A stretch of 64,000 nt of DNA from Bartonella machadoae (lineage in GTDB: Bacteria; Pseudomonadota; Alphaproteobacteria; Rhizobiales; Rhizobiaceae), in NCBI RefSeq assembly GCF_022559585.1, contig NZ_CP087114.1, positions 103,095-167,094 on the forward strand. Reading direction: 5' to 3'. Below the pieces are notes generated by a model. It was not told where the DNA came from. It saw only the letters and a list, made by a program, of their open reading frames with translations, and did not search any database. The first letter of the stretch is position 1, and each line of letters begins with the position of its first letter. Position numbers and translations under genes: made by a program. Shown one piece after another: positions 15,686-24,026 of the stretch.

Positions 15686-17614
15686 TTACCTCCAATCTCC
15701 TCGCATATAAGGATTTATTATCGTTCTGAATTGCTTCCTTTGAGGTTGTGCTGTCTGCGTTCTTTTGGGAGAAGTGGATGAAGAAATCCCTGATGTTGGC
15801 TGCTCTAAAGAAGCGTCAACTTTAAGTTTTTCCAAACGCTCTTCTAAGATATCGACTTCCAGGTTAAGGTTTATTCCTGCCGAAATTAGCCCCTGTAAAG
15901 CGGCATAAGCATAAACCCTACAATCCAAAGCCTCGTTTCTTGCTTTCTCACTTTTTTGCCATTCAATGCGCTTGAAGCCTTTAAAATATTTGATGACTTT
16001 TCTTTCAGCCGTGAGCTGGTCAAAATATTCTCGATCAAGGCTTTTATGAAAGTGTGTTGCACCAGCCCCCGATGCTTCAGGACCGGATTTTTTTAATCGT
16101 GCCGTGATAATATCTTTTGCCGCATCAACACCAACAATATAGAGATTAATCTGTCCTTTATTGTTTCTGCTTGGACGGCGTGGCCATACCGCACGCCATC
16201 CCGCCTGTCCCTTAATCCCCCAGATGCGTCGTCCTTCACGGGGGCGTACATAATTGTAAACGGCTTGTGTATGTCCACCACCGGTATCAATACAAGCCGC
16301 TGTTATTCTGATGCCATCTTTGTAACCAGGGTGTGACCAACGTCTTGCCAGATATTCATCCAGTTGGTCCCAGACTTCAAAAGAAGACGGATCACCAGGA
16401 ATGATGTGATAATCAATGTGCCAGCTTTCTTCACCACGCCCCCATCCAACCACTTCAAGCTCTAAGCGGTCGTTTTGCACATCGATGCCGGCGGTCAATA
16501 ACACGGCTTGCGGCGGTGCAATGGGATAATCTTCGCGTTTTGCATAGAGGCTATCAGGATCAACAACTTCACCTGTTCTGTCCTCCCATGGCTCTCCAAG
16601 CACTGTATTAACAAAAGGTTGCAAAAGCGCTGGATCATCTTTCGCTTCTAAAAACTCTCTTGCGCATTCTCCCCACGTTAGCCAAGGTGAATAGAGTGCC
16701 GAAATATGATAAGAGCGTAAATTCGGTCTCGTTGATTCACTCGTAGGAACCCAGCACGCGCCTCTTTCCTCACTCATAAGATCGGTTTTTCTGTGCTCGG
16801 CATGTTCATGACCACAATGGGCACAAACAAAAACAGCTTTTTCGGGGGCTCCTTTCGGCCACTTGATTTGCGACCAAACAATGGGCTGTAGAACCCCACA
16901 CTTATCACAAGGGACATTGTAATATCTTTGATCACCAAGCACGAAATCTTTGGCAATACGGCTTGTGTCACGGTGTGTTGGCGTGGACAATTTAAAAATC
17001 TTTCTCTGCACAAAGGTTGAGGTACGCTTTTCGGCAATCATCACAGGATCACCTTCGTTATCCACACTGAGAGGATAGGCATCAACTTCATCCAAAATCA
17101 GATAACGAATAGGCATGGAACGCAAACCAGCAGCACTGTTTGCTCCTGTAAGCATCAATGCTCCCCCATCAAATTCTTTCGAAAACATTGTATTTCCGCT
17201 GTCACGTGCACGGGCAGGGGCAATGCGTTCACTTAAAACAGGGCTTGCCATAATCATTGGATCAAGACGCGTTTTTGACAGTTTCTTCGCGGTCTCGACA
17301 GTAGGCATTACATAAAGAGCGGGTCCCGGACTATAGTGAATAGCATAACCGCAGAAGTTCAATCCTGCTTCAGACATTCCAATTTGCGCTCCTTTCATGA
17401 CAATTGTTGTTTCAATTGGCATGTAAGAGGAAAGGTTATCCATGATTTCGCGCAAATAAGGGGTACGCTTTGTCCTCCATAATCCAGGCTCTGCACTTGC
17501 TACGGTGCTAAGGTATCTATTCTTATCCGCCCATTGCGAAACCGTGTATGGTGGATCTGGTTGTCGTGCGTCATTGGCATTGGCGAAAAATTCTTCGATT
17601 GCATTTTCATCCAT
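15686..17614 (-). CDS. Terminase large subunit (GpA family)
   Basis: A 642-residue DNA-packaging motor of the lambda gpA family. The ATPase part shows a deviant Walker A (VMKGAQIGMSEAGLN) and Walker B (RYLILDEVDAYP), followed by a motif III-like KLSTPTH. Two CxxC pairs (CDKCG and CAHCG) lie near residues 240-270. The nuclease part contains GIDVQNDRLELEVVGWG. The C-terminal 60 residues are variable. It overlaps the small-subunit gene by 8 bp. The GpA family generally makes cohesive ends (cos packaging), so a cos site may lie nearby, but I could not place it. Confidence 0.93.
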   Translation of the reverse strand: MDENAIEEFFANANDARQPDPPYTVSQWADKNRYLSTVASAEPGLWRTKRTPYLREIMDNLSSYMPIETTIVMKGAQIGMSEAGLNFCGYAIHYSPGPALYVMPTVETAKKLSKTRLDPMIMASPVLSERIAPARARDSGNTMFSKEFDGGALMLTGANSAAGLRSMPIRYLILDEVDAYPLSVDNEGDPVMIAEKRTSTFVQRKIFKLSTPTHRDTSRIAKDFVLGDQRYYNVPCDKCGVLQPIVWSQIKWPKGAPEKAVFVCAHCGHEHAEHRKTDLMSEERGACWVPTSESTRPNLRSYHISALYSPWLTWGECAREFLEAKDDPALLQPFVNTVLGEPWEDRTGEVVDPDSLYAKREDYPIAPPQAVLLTAGIDVQNDRLELEVVGWGRGEESWHIDYHIIPGDPSSFEVWDQLDEYLARRWSHPGYKDGIRITAACIDTGGGHTQAVYNYVRPREGRRIWGIKGQAGWRAVWPRRPSRNNKGQINLYIVGVDAAKDIITARLKKSGPEASGAGATHFHKSLDREYFDQLTAERKVIKYFKGFKRIEWQKSEKARNEALDCRVYAYAALQGLISAGINLNLEVDILEERLEKLKVDASLEQPTSGISSSTSPKRTQTAQPQRKQFRTIINPYMRGDWR

Positions 17615-18167
17615 TATTCGTTTCTTGCAAGTTTTCTAACTCAGGAGAATGAGGATCATGAAAAGGCACTGGAATGTTAACTGCTTCAAGCAAAGCTGTT
17701 CTCATGTAATAATCAATGGCACCAATAAGGCTAGCCGCATCACATCCAATTTGTGCTGCAATGCTTGCACCGAAACGGTGAGAAAACTTCAACATGGCAT
17801 CACGGTGTGCTCTTCCAAATTCACGTGCCGCCTTTTTCATTTCTTCACGGTCAACCGTTGTTTCGCGTAACTTTTCTAGAGCAATCTTCTCTCTTTCAAG
17901 CGCAACTTGCATTCGCTCCAATTTGATCTCAAATTCATTGGCTGCTTTTGCGGAATCCTGTTTAATTCGTGTAGATTTCTGATGAGTTTTCTTAGTAGGA
18001 TTCTCATTCCATATCGCTGTTGCAAGAGCTTCATTGACAGAACCATCTTCAAAAAGAGCAGCATCAAATTTGCCTGTTTTTATTCGAGAAACCACCGCAT
18101 TATGCGACACGCCCATCTTCTTGGCAAAAGCGCGAACCGAGAGACCCTCACGATGCTTTTTGTTCAT
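17607..18167 (-). CDS. Terminase small subunit (Nu1-like)
   Basis: A 186-residue protein with an N-terminal helix-turn-helix (SVRAFAKKMGVSHNAVVSRIKTG), a linker, a helical coiled-coil segment (EFEIKLERMQVALEREKIALEKLRETT) and a C-terminal part ahead of the large subunit. This is the layout of lambda Nu1-type small terminases, which bind the packaging start site. It is the first gene of the head operon; the Fic gene is divergent from it, with 93 bp between the two starts. Confidence 0.82.
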   Translation of the reverse strand: MNKKHREGLSVRAFAKKMGVSHNAVVSRIKTGKFDAALFEDGSVNEALATAIWNENPTKKTHQKSTRIKQDSAKAANEFEIKLERMQVALEREKIALEKLRETTVDREEMKKAAREFGRAHRDAMLKFSHRFGASIAAQIGCDAASLIGAIDYYMRTALLEAVNIPVPFHDPHSPELENLQETNNG

Positions 18168-18225
18168 TCAAAATTTCTCCTTGCCTTCTTCTATGCCCTA
18201 AGAAGTAAGACGGCGTTATGAGTAA

Positions 18226-18255
18226 TTGACAATCAGGTATAATCGGGTATATATT
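18226..18255 (+). promoter_or_regulatory. Promoter of the fic gene
   Basis: TTGACA (18226-18231) is followed by TATATT (18250-18255, 18-nt spacer) or TATATA (18248-18253, 16-nt spacer). The ATG follows at 18261, so the transcript would be leaderless or nearly so. Three GGTAT steps spaced 12-15 nt apart (from 18235) are superimposed on the promoter and could be operator half-sites. Confidence 0.55.
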
Positions 18256-18260
18256 CCGGT

Positions 18261-19307
18261 ATGCAAACAGACACACTTCAAATTACACAAGAATTATTGA
18301 ATCTCATTACTGAGATTGATGAATTTAAAGGTGCATGGCGCGCTCTTGGTACTCTTGCACCTGAGCGATTGAACGCTCTTCGTCATATTGCTACTGTTGA
18401 AAGTATTGGATCTTCTACGCGCATTGAAGGCAGCAAATTAACAGACCGTGAAATTGAACAGCTTTTGGTAAATTTAGAAATTCAACACTTTAAGAGTCGC
18501 GATGAACAAGAAGTTATAGGCTATGCCAAGGTTATGGAGACAATCTTCCAATCTTGGAATGATATTCCTATTACAGAAAATCATATAAAACAACTTCATC
18601 GTGATCTTTTATGCCATAGCGATAAAGATGAACGACATCGAGGTGAATATAAGGTTTTGCGCAATGATGTAGCAGCATTTAATTCTCAAGGAAAAATGGT
18701 TGGTATTGTTTTTGAAACAGCCACACCATTTGATACGCCATATCGAATGCAAGAGCTTATTGCTTGGTTTAATAAAACCAATGAATTGAAAAATCTTCAC
18801 CCTTTACTTACGATTGGTATTTTTAATGTCACTTTTTTAGCTATCCATCCTTTTCAGGACGGAAACGGACGTTTAAGTCGTATCTTAACCACTCTACTTT
18901 TGTTACAAAAAGGTTATGTTTATGTACCATATTCGTCACTTGAAAGTATTATTGAGAATAATAAAGAAAATTATTACTTAGCTTTGAATCAAACTCAAAA
19001 AACAATTTATACTAAAACACCTAATTGGCAGCCTTGGATACTCTTTTTTTTACGTGCTTTACAACAACAAAAACGCCAATTAGCTATGAAAATAGAAAGT
19101 GAAAAAAATGCTCTTTTTTCCTTATCTGAATTGGCTCTTAATATTCTTGATTATGTCCGTGATCATGGACGCGTTACAACCCGTGATATGGTGCGTGAAA
19201 TTGGTGCAAGCCCAAACACACTTAAAGCAACCTTTACATCACTAGTTGAAAAAGGTCTTTTGATACGTCATGGTGGTGGACGATCAACTTGGTATAGCTT
19301 ACCTTAA
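18261..19307 (+). CDS. fic: Fic-domain AMP-transferase with winged-helix C-terminus
   Basis: A 348-residue Fic protein. The core motif HPFQDGNGRLSR starts at H196, with all catalytic positions intact, so it should transfer AMP (or a related group) to hydroxyl side chains. An inhibitory-helix motif of the S/T-xxx-E-G/N type is present as S52 to E56-G57, marking a class II, self-inhibited Fic. Residues about 285-348 form a winged-helix (ARNILDYVRDHGRVTTRDMVREIG-like pattern). It is a stand-alone cytoplasmic protein without the BID secretion domain of Bartonella Bep effectors. It lies on the strand opposite the phage genes, tail-to-tail with KilAC cassette 2, so it looks like cargo. Confidence 0.92.
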   Translation: MQTDTLQITQELLNLITEIDEFKGAWRALGTLAPERLNALRHIATVESIGSSTRIEGSKLTDREIEQLLVNLEIQHFKSRDEQEVIGYAKVMETIFQSWNDIPITENHIKQLHRDLLCHSDKDERHRGEYKVLRNDVAAFNSQGKMVGIVFETATPFDTPYRMQELIAWFNKTNELKNLHPLLTIGIFNVTFLAIHPFQDGNGRLSRILTTLLLLQKGYVYVPYSSLESIIENNKENYYLALNQTQKTIYTKTPNWQPWILFFLRALQQQKRQLAMKIESEKNALFSLSELALNILDYVRDHGRVTTRDMVREIGASPNTLKATFTSLVEKGLLIRHGGGRSTWYSLP

Positions 19308-19326
19308 TTTTATTACCTTATTGATA

Positions 19327-19351
19327 CCTCCCCACTTTTGAAGTGGGAAGG
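19327..19351. terminator. Hairpin between fic and cassette 2
   Basis: CCTCCCCACTT pairs with AAGTGGGAAGG around a 3-nt loop with one mismatch. It lies between the convergent fic gene and the cassette 2 small gene, the same place as the hairpin at 9120-9147. It probably ends transcription in both directions. Confidence 0.55.
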
Positions 19352-19363
19352 GATATGTTTTAC

Positions 19364-19642
19364 TTAAGCAGCTTTCACAACAGGATTTTCTAAACTTGGA
19401 GCATAAGCTTGCAATAATGGATTCATGATATGCGGTAATTCTGAAGTTCCAAAACCTGTAAGGACTGCTAAAATTTTTGTAATATTTGGCACGTCATCCT
19501 GAAGTTTTAAAATCAAAGCTTTTTCTACAATGCCCATGACTTCAACCAGTGCGCTACAGTCTTTATCTTTAATGTCTTCACAATTGACAAACTGAAACAA
19601 ATCCATCCACAAATCACATAAAAAATTGGTATCTACCTTCAT
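19364..19642 (-). CDS. Small conserved protein of the KilAC cassette, copy 2
   Basis: A 92-residue paralogue of the gene at 9159-9437. The central part is nearly identical (VEVMGIVEKALILKLQDDVP), while the first 40 residues and the C-terminus differ more. ATG 19642 follows GGAGGT and overlaps the KilAC regulator stop as ATGA, exactly as in cassette 1. Its function is unknown, with no membrane segment, signal or DNA-binding motif visible. Confidence 0.75.
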   Translation of the reverse strand: MKVDTNFLCDLWMDLFQFVNCEDIKDKDCSALVEVMGIVEKALILKLQDDVPNITKILAVLTGFGTSELPHIMNPLLQAYAPSLENPVVKAA

Positions 19643-20358
19643 TGCACACCTCCATGGATTTGTTCTCTCAAGCAAGCCAATCCTCTAGATGTGATTTTTG
19701 TTGAAGGAAGCACCTTTTCTGTACCATCCGGTCTTTGAATAGTGATAGCAGGGCAATCCATCAAACCTTTCTTGATCTTATCCTGATAGGGTAACAAAGG
19801 AGCACCTGGAGCCCTTCGATAGACCCAATCATGTTTACGCAAGTAATCAGTTAAGTCCTTTGGTCGTATTTCTAACATCTTTGCAGATTCAATCAAACCA
19901 AACAGACCATCAGAGCGTTTTAAACCATCAAGTGCTTTTGCCTTGGGTTTTAACTCTGCGATTATGATGTCTTTACGTTCATTTTCGTTTTTTAGATGTG
20001 TTAAGACACCTAACATCACTTGTGGACTTGAATAATCAATCTTCGGTGAGACTGCCTGTGCTTCCAATGCTTGCCAACGATCTATGATTTTAGCTCGTAA
20101 CGCTGTGCTGTAACCTGAGACGAGAATTAAACATTCGCGTTTGGGCAGGTGGTAACAAGGACGGTTTTCACCTTTTGCATCAACGTAAGTACCGATAAAA
20201 TCAACCGGCTCAAATTTGAGCTCGTTAAATATTTGCTTAATATCCCTCATTACATTCTTATGCTTTTTACCACATAACTCAGCAATCTCATGACTAGACA
20301 TAGTCTGAGTGGTAGCACTATTAACAGTGCTTTCTTTAATTTCTATAAGAGTGTTCAT
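19639..20358 (-). CDS. Rha/KilAC-type phage regulator, cassette 2
   Basis: A 239-residue regulator. Residues about 18-105 are a Rha (pRha) domain ([22 protein letters not shown], then [27 protein letters not shown]). Residues about 137-239 are a KilAC domain that is identical to the one in cassette 1 apart from a single S/G change. The opening MNTLIEIKE is also shared, so the specificity domain has been exchanged between otherwise duplicate cassettes. Leader RNA copy 3 lies upstream. It likely acts as an antirepressor or lysogeny-modulating factor. Confidence 0.85.
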   Translation of the reverse strand: MNTLIEIKESTVNSATTQTMSSHEIAELCGKKHKNVMRDIKQIFNELKFEPVDFIGTYVDAKGENRPCYHLPKRECLILVSGYSTALRAKIIDRWQALEAQAVSPKIDYSSPQVMLGVLTHLKNENERKDIIIAELKPKAKALDGLKRSDGLFGLIESAKMLEIRPKDLTDYLRKHDWVYRRAPGAPLLPYQDKIKKGLMDCPAITIQRPDGTEKVLPSTKITSRGLACLREQIHGGVQ

Positions 20359-20401
20359 ATGAACTCCGTACGATTAGATGTTTCTTAATGACGCTCTCAA
20401 A

Positions 20402-20605
20402 GAGTGCCGGGTGCTAAGAAACACGGCGTACAGTCCGTCGTTATGCTTTCCCCGCGAGGGTATTGTATAGCATAACCACACCCGACGAGGTCATTATATG
20501 CGTGTAACATATAATGAGTCAAAGCTTTTAATTGGCGGAGAAGAGACTGTTTCGGCAATCTATCCGCTGTACATTTAAGGTGTTTCTTAGGCACCTGATT
20601 CGAAG
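20402..20605 (-). ncRNA. Structured leader RNA with complementary hairpin loops, copy 3
   Basis: The third copy of the element, upstream of the cassette 2 regulator. A -35 TTGACA (20630-20625) and -10 TATCTT (20608-20603) place the start near 20596. From there to the end of the 3' hairpin (20404) is 193 nt. The terminal hairpins have loops TTTCTTAG (in 20578-20596) and CTAAGAAA (20404-20425), fully complementary. Compared with copy 1, two loop positions have changed on both sides, which supports real pairing. Internal stems are as in copy 1. The regulator start codon lies a further 46 nt on. Confidence 0.72.
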
Positions 20606-20669
20606 ATATATGTTACAGAAATAATGTCAAGTCTCTTTCGATAATTTTTGTCTTTAAATAATCATATAT

Positions 20670-20726
20670 TGTACAGTGTACATATTGAAATCGTTATTTA
20701 TCAATGTGTTATGTGTACAATGTACA
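20670..20726. promoter_or_regulatory. Paired TGTACA-N-TGTACA operator-like sites
   Basis: Two perfect 13-bp sites, TGTACAGTGTACA (20670-20682) and TGTACAATGTACA (20714-20726), lie 44 bp apart (start to start). They are about 40 to 100 bp upstream of the -35 box of leader RNA copy 3. Each is a doubled palindrome typical of dimeric repressor sites. The rest of the 20606-20914 stretch has no convincing gene. Confidence 0.5.
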
Positions 20727-20914
20727 GTCAATTTGAAAAGTTCTAACGCTAGCGATAGTTCGCGCTGTCCTGCCCCGCAACACTCCCAACCCGCTGGAAA
20801 GTACCTTTTGCATTGATTTTATTGTATTTTTTCTGGAAAAACCAAAATATAAGTGATAATTTGCTTTAAAAATTACAATTAAAGTGAGTAGTGTGTTTAC
20901 ATAGCTTAAGAACA

Positions 20915-21496
20915 TTATTTCTTTTTCTTATTAGCGGCATATTCTTGACGGTCAAGTTGTCTCTGGATATTTTTGATTAACCTCTCATTCGCATATTGTG
21001 TAATAGTATTTGCAATTTCTGGCTTGGACATTACTCTAGCAATTGAGGGTCCTTCTTGTTTTGCAATGGGGAATTGATCACCATCGGCTCTTTGAAAAAC
21101 ATTATTGCCCATTTTTAATTCAACACGCTTTGGAAAACTCCCACCTCGAATAAAAGCATGAGGTAAGATTTCTTTTTTGCCAAACATTGTGTAGGTCACA
21201 CCATGTTTTGTTTCTCTTGCTTTAAAAAATTTAAGAGGTATCGGTGTTCCAGAGCCAATGATATCTGTCTCGAGAAGCTGTGCTGTAGCCTTGCCTTTAA
21301 TATAAATACCTTTCTTGATACGCTTTGATTTTGCTGATGTAAGTTCAGAAACTTTCTTTTCGGCAAAGCGCTCCACTTGTTTTGCTGCGGTATTTACAGC
21401 ATTACGCAAAGCCCAATTAAGGCGTGGTGCTTGAAGACTTGTAAAGGTATCCTTTGCTTGTTGAAGATACCATTTTTGGTGAATAATTAATTTCAA
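20915..21496 (-). CDS. Phage minor tail protein Z-like
   Basis: A 193-residue protein with a pattern resembling GPZ/gp10-type phage minor tail proteins: a helical basic N-terminal half (LNWALRNAVNTAAKQVERFAEKKVSEL), then IKKGIYIKGKATAQLLETDIIGSGTPIPLKFFKAR, and FIRGGSFPKRVELKMGNNVFQRAD. It ends in a lysine-rich tail. It lies upstream of the terminase, away from the other tail genes, separated from them by the cassette 2 and fic insertion. The role in tail completion is inferred from family. Confidence 0.6.
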   Translation of the reverse strand: MKLIIHQKWYLQQAKDTFTSLQAPRLNWALRNAVNTAAKQVERFAEKKVSELTSAKSKRIKKGIYIKGKATAQLLETDIIGSGTPIPLKFFKARETKHGVTYTMFGKKEILPHAFIRGGSFPKRVELKMGNNVFQRADGDQFPIAKQEGPSIARVMSKPEIANTITQYANERLIKNIQRQLDRQEYAANKKKK

Positions 21497-21499
21497 CTT

Positions 21500-21820
21500 C
21501 TAAGCCTTTTTTGGAGTAGATGTTGCTGTCTTAGAAACTTTAGATGTTTTGGTTTGTTTGGGTGTGGTTTCCTCTACCACTGGTTCAGTTGATGTTTGGA
21601 CATTTTCATTTTCTTCTTTCTCAACCTTTTCACTTGTCTTATCAGGCTTTGCATTTGTTTTGCTTTCAACAAAAGGTTTTGCAGCATTGGCACGCTTAAG
21701 ACGAGCATAGACCTGATTAGAAATTTCAACAAAAGGGGTATTTTGTGTAGAAGGTTCAAAACGAACGGTGCTTTTATTGTCGCCAACGACACAGATTGGT
21801 TTAGTGATGACAGCTTTCAT
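21500..21820 (-). CDS. Hypothetical phage protein with a low-complexity C-terminus
   Basis: A 106-residue protein starting at ATG 21820 (the frame extends to 21856 without better support). The first 45 residues look folded (KAVITKPICVVGDNKSTVRFE, then FVEISNQVYARLKRANAAKP). The remainder is K/E/T/S-rich and probably unstructured. It ends 3 bp before the minor tail Z-like gene starts, suggesting one transcript. It may be a small structural or head-completion protein; I do not recognise the family. Confidence 0.6.
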   Translation of the reverse strand: MKAVITKPICVVGDNKSTVRFEPSTQNTPFVEISNQVYARLKRANAAKPFVESKTNAKPDKTSEKVEKEENENVQTSTEPVVEETTPKQTKTSKVSKTATSTPKKA

Positions 21821-22169
21821 TATTGCTCCTTTTGAGGAATGATTTAATGACATCATGCGTCAAATATTGATGTTTACACTGTGAAAAATGGACAAGCCAG
21901 AATTACCAAGAAAACCGGGCTCTTTAGCCATGTTTCAGGTATATATTTTACTAACTTTTTGGGGAATATTTTTGAATTTTAGACGCAATACGACTAGTGC
22001 AGTATTGTCATTAAATAGGATTTTTTACACGATGTCAACAGAAAAAATCATCATCTAGTATTTTTTTATTTTTTTGATCAAAATCTGGTGTTTTTAGAAA
22101 GCGTTATTTATTTTCCTTAAATACAACATTTGTGTTGTGTTAAAACATTTTAGATGTTATATTATTATA
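21821..22169. other. Intergenic region with the second hicAB promoter
   Basis: An AT-rich divergent intergenic stretch. TTGTGT (22135-22140), a 17-nt spacer and TATATT (22158-22163) form a promoter ending 6 nt before the hicA ATG at 22170, again a leaderless layout. ACATTTTAGATGT (22146-22158) is a small inverted repeat over the promoter and could be an operator. No other feature is seen. Confidence 0.45.
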
Positions 22170-22352
22170 ATGAACAGTCAAGAATTGAAAAGATATCTTA
22201 CAAAGCATGGTTGTAGTTTTACTGCAGGGAAGGGTGGACATTTGCTTGTAAAGCGCGGTTCTAAAAAGTCTGTTTTACCTATGCATGGTACACGTAAAGA
22301 ATTAGGAACAGGATTAGTTCAGAAGATTCTTAAAGATCTTGGTCTAAAATAA
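22170..22352 (+). CDS. hicA: HicA-type mRNA interferase toxin (second pair)
   Basis: A 60-residue HicA of standard size. It has the N-terminal helix MNSQELKRYLTKHGC, the glycine-rich strand AGKGGHLLVKRG with catalytic H24, then VLPMHGTRKELGTGLVQKILKDLG. All hallmark positions are intact, so it should be an active ribonuclease toxin. ATG 22170 fits the leaderless promoter. hicB starts 20 bp after the stop with a strong ribosome site, so antitoxin translation may be favoured. Confidence 0.9.
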   Translation: MNSQELKRYLTKHGCSFTAGKGGHLLVKRGSKKSVLPMHGTRKELGTGLVQKILKDLGLK

Positions 22353-22372
22353 GCTTGAATATGGAGGTGCAA

Positions 22373-22795
22373 ATGAAATATGCAATAAAATTTATCAAAG
22401 ATGACAATGATACTCTTCTTGTCATCTCTAAAGATTTTCAGGAATTTATTACCTACGGTAACGACGAAAAAGAAGCTTTAGAACAGGCTAAAAATGCCCT
22501 TTTAACAGTTATTATGGGGCGTTTCCAAGATCGTGAAGTTGTTCCTTTGGGAGCGTATGATGCTATCTATCCTTTTGTTGAAGTCTCTTCATTAGTGACT
22601 TTAAAAATTGCAATACATAACGCTATGATTGAAAAAAACTTACGTAAAGCTGATCTTGTACGTCTTTTAGAACTTCACCCAATACAAATTGATCGATTGT
22701 TGGATTTAAATCACGCAACAAAGTTAGACGCTTTAGAATCCACTCTTCTTACTCTTGGAAAAGAAGTTACCATTCATATTCAAGATGCCGCTTGA
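22373..22795 (+). CDS. hicB: HicB-type antitoxin with helix-turn-helix domain
   Basis: A 140-residue antitoxin. The N-terminal HicB domain (KYAIKFIKDDNDTLLVISKDF, then EKEALEQAKNALLTVIMG) is followed by a C-terminal helix-turn-helix (IEKNLRKADLVRLLELHPIQIDRLLDLNH) for operon autoregulation. ATG 22373 was chosen because GGAGGT lies 4 nt upstream. It ends 4 bp before the convergent phage gene at 22799. It probably stabilises the prophage by addiction or guards against competing phages. Confidence 0.9.
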   Translation: MKYAIKFIKDDNDTLLVISKDFQEFITYGNDEKEALEQAKNALLTVIMGRFQDREVVPLGAYDAIYPFVEVSSLVTLKIAIHNAMIEKNLRKADLVRLLELHPIQIDRLLDLNHATKLDALESTLLTLGKEVTIHIQDAA

Positions 22796-22798
22796 CAA

Positions 22799-23350
22799 CT
22801 ACCGGTTTTGCACAAAATGTTTGTGAAGTGCATCAAGTACAATACAGAGTGAATTAACAAGATGCGGTAGCATTTGATCTTCTATAACAAGATATTGTAA
22901 TGCGGCATAAAAATTGTGTTGGCGATATAGATATTGTGCTTCTTTTATTGCCTCTTGCATATTTAAAAACCGCTCTGTAGTAAGTTTTACCCATTTTTCT
23001 CTTGCACCATCATCAGAAGTTGTAGGCATTTCATCATAAACAGCATTAGGTAACGCTTTTGCACAGAGGTAATTGTTTTTCACTTCAAGATATTTTTGTG
23101 CAGCCTCATACTGATCTTGAGTAAGTTGACCTTGTAAATAAAGCCGCCCGATATAGGTACCAGCAAGTGGATTTTTGGCATCTTCTATGGACAAACCAAA
23201 GCGTTTAGCACGCATTTCTATTGCCAATTGATCAACAGGTTCACGCGGTGTTTTTGCTCTTGAGATGCGTCCATTTGGTTCTCTTACACATCCCTTAATT
23301 CGGGGACGCCCACGTTTTGCTCGTTTCTTTTTCTTTGTCATATTTTTCAA
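22799..23350 (-). CDS. Hypothetical phage protein with a basic N-terminus
   Basis: A 183-residue protein following SSB without a gap. The first 35 residues are strongly basic (MTKKKKRAKRGRPRIKG, an AT-hook-like RGRPR), suggesting nucleic-acid contact. The rest is helical, e.g. YIGRLYLQGQLTQDQYEAAQKYLEVKN, and resembles proteins of unknown function seen before terminase in rhizobial prophages. It might be a terminase-associated or replication accessory protein; unproven. Confidence 0.65.
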   Translation of the reverse strand: MKNMTKKKKRAKRGRPRIKGCVREPNGRISRAKTPREPVDQLAIEMRAKRFGLSIEDAKNPLAGTYIGRLYLQGQLTQDQYEAAQKYLEVKNNYLCAKALPNAVYDEMPTTSDDGAREKWVKLTTERFLNMQEAIKEAQYLYRQHNFYAALQYLVIEDQMLPHLVNSLCIVLDALHKHFVQNR

Positions 23351-23803
23351 TCAGAATGGAATAGCATCATTGACAGGTTTTCCATAATCAGCAGCTCCTG
23401 AAGTAGCAGCATAACTTTGAGCAGTGACCGGTAAAGGGGTAGGGGATGCAGGTTGGTCTTTCTTTGCATCAAGTAAATACAATTCACCTTTGAATTGTGG
23501 CAAGACAATCTCTGTTGCAAGATGTTCACCACCATTTCTATCTTTCCATTTGCGGGTTTGTAATTTACCTTCTACATAGACCTTTGAACCTTTATTGAGA
23601 TATTGAAGAGCAATTTTTGCCAGATGTGGATTAAAAACCACAACAGAATGCCATTCCGTTTTGTCGACTCTTTTATTGGTTGCCTTATCAGTATAGCTCT
23701 CAGAAGTAGCCATACGAAAATTGACCACCTCAGTACCATTATTCATTGTTTTGCTTTCGGGATCAGCCCCCAAATGCCCAATTAAGATCACTTTATTCAG
23801 CAT
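23351..23803 (-). CDS. ssb: Single-stranded DNA-binding protein
   Basis: A 150-residue phage SSB. The OB-fold begins MLNKVILIGHLGADPE and continues with FRMATSESYTDK, TEWHSVVVF and YVEGKLQTRKWKD, the canonical pattern. A flexible P/A/S-rich linker leads to the acidic tip DAIPF, close to the DDDIPF consensus that recruits replication partners. It acts with the ERF and YqaJ proteins of the right arm in recombination and with the replication genes upstream. Confidence 0.95.
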   Translation of the reverse strand: MLNKVILIGHLGADPESKTMNNGTEVVNFRMATSESYTDKATNKRVDKTEWHSVVVFNPHLAKIALQYLNKGSKVYVEGKLQTRKWKDRNGGEHLATEIVLPQFKGELYLLDAKKDQPASPTPLPVTAQSYAATSGAADYGKPVNDAIPF

Positions 23804-24026
23804 GTTTTTTTACCTTAAATTTGCACCTTTTTTATACATATAAAATTTTAACATGATTTGTATATTTTTTTTCAATCAATTCAAAAGGATATTATTGTTT
23901 TTTAACATATTAAATTATGTTTTATAGCACTCTTTAAAATAAAGATCGATTGATACAGGTGCATGGTGTATAGTATCAAGTTCTAAGAGTTAATATCTAC
24001 TCTGTCCTAAACCCCACTTAGCTTCT

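Noticed and set aside
20709..20915. 68-codon - strand frame after the minor tail gene
   Set aside because: It runs through the TGTACA operator pair and lacks a ribosome site; non-coding is more likely.
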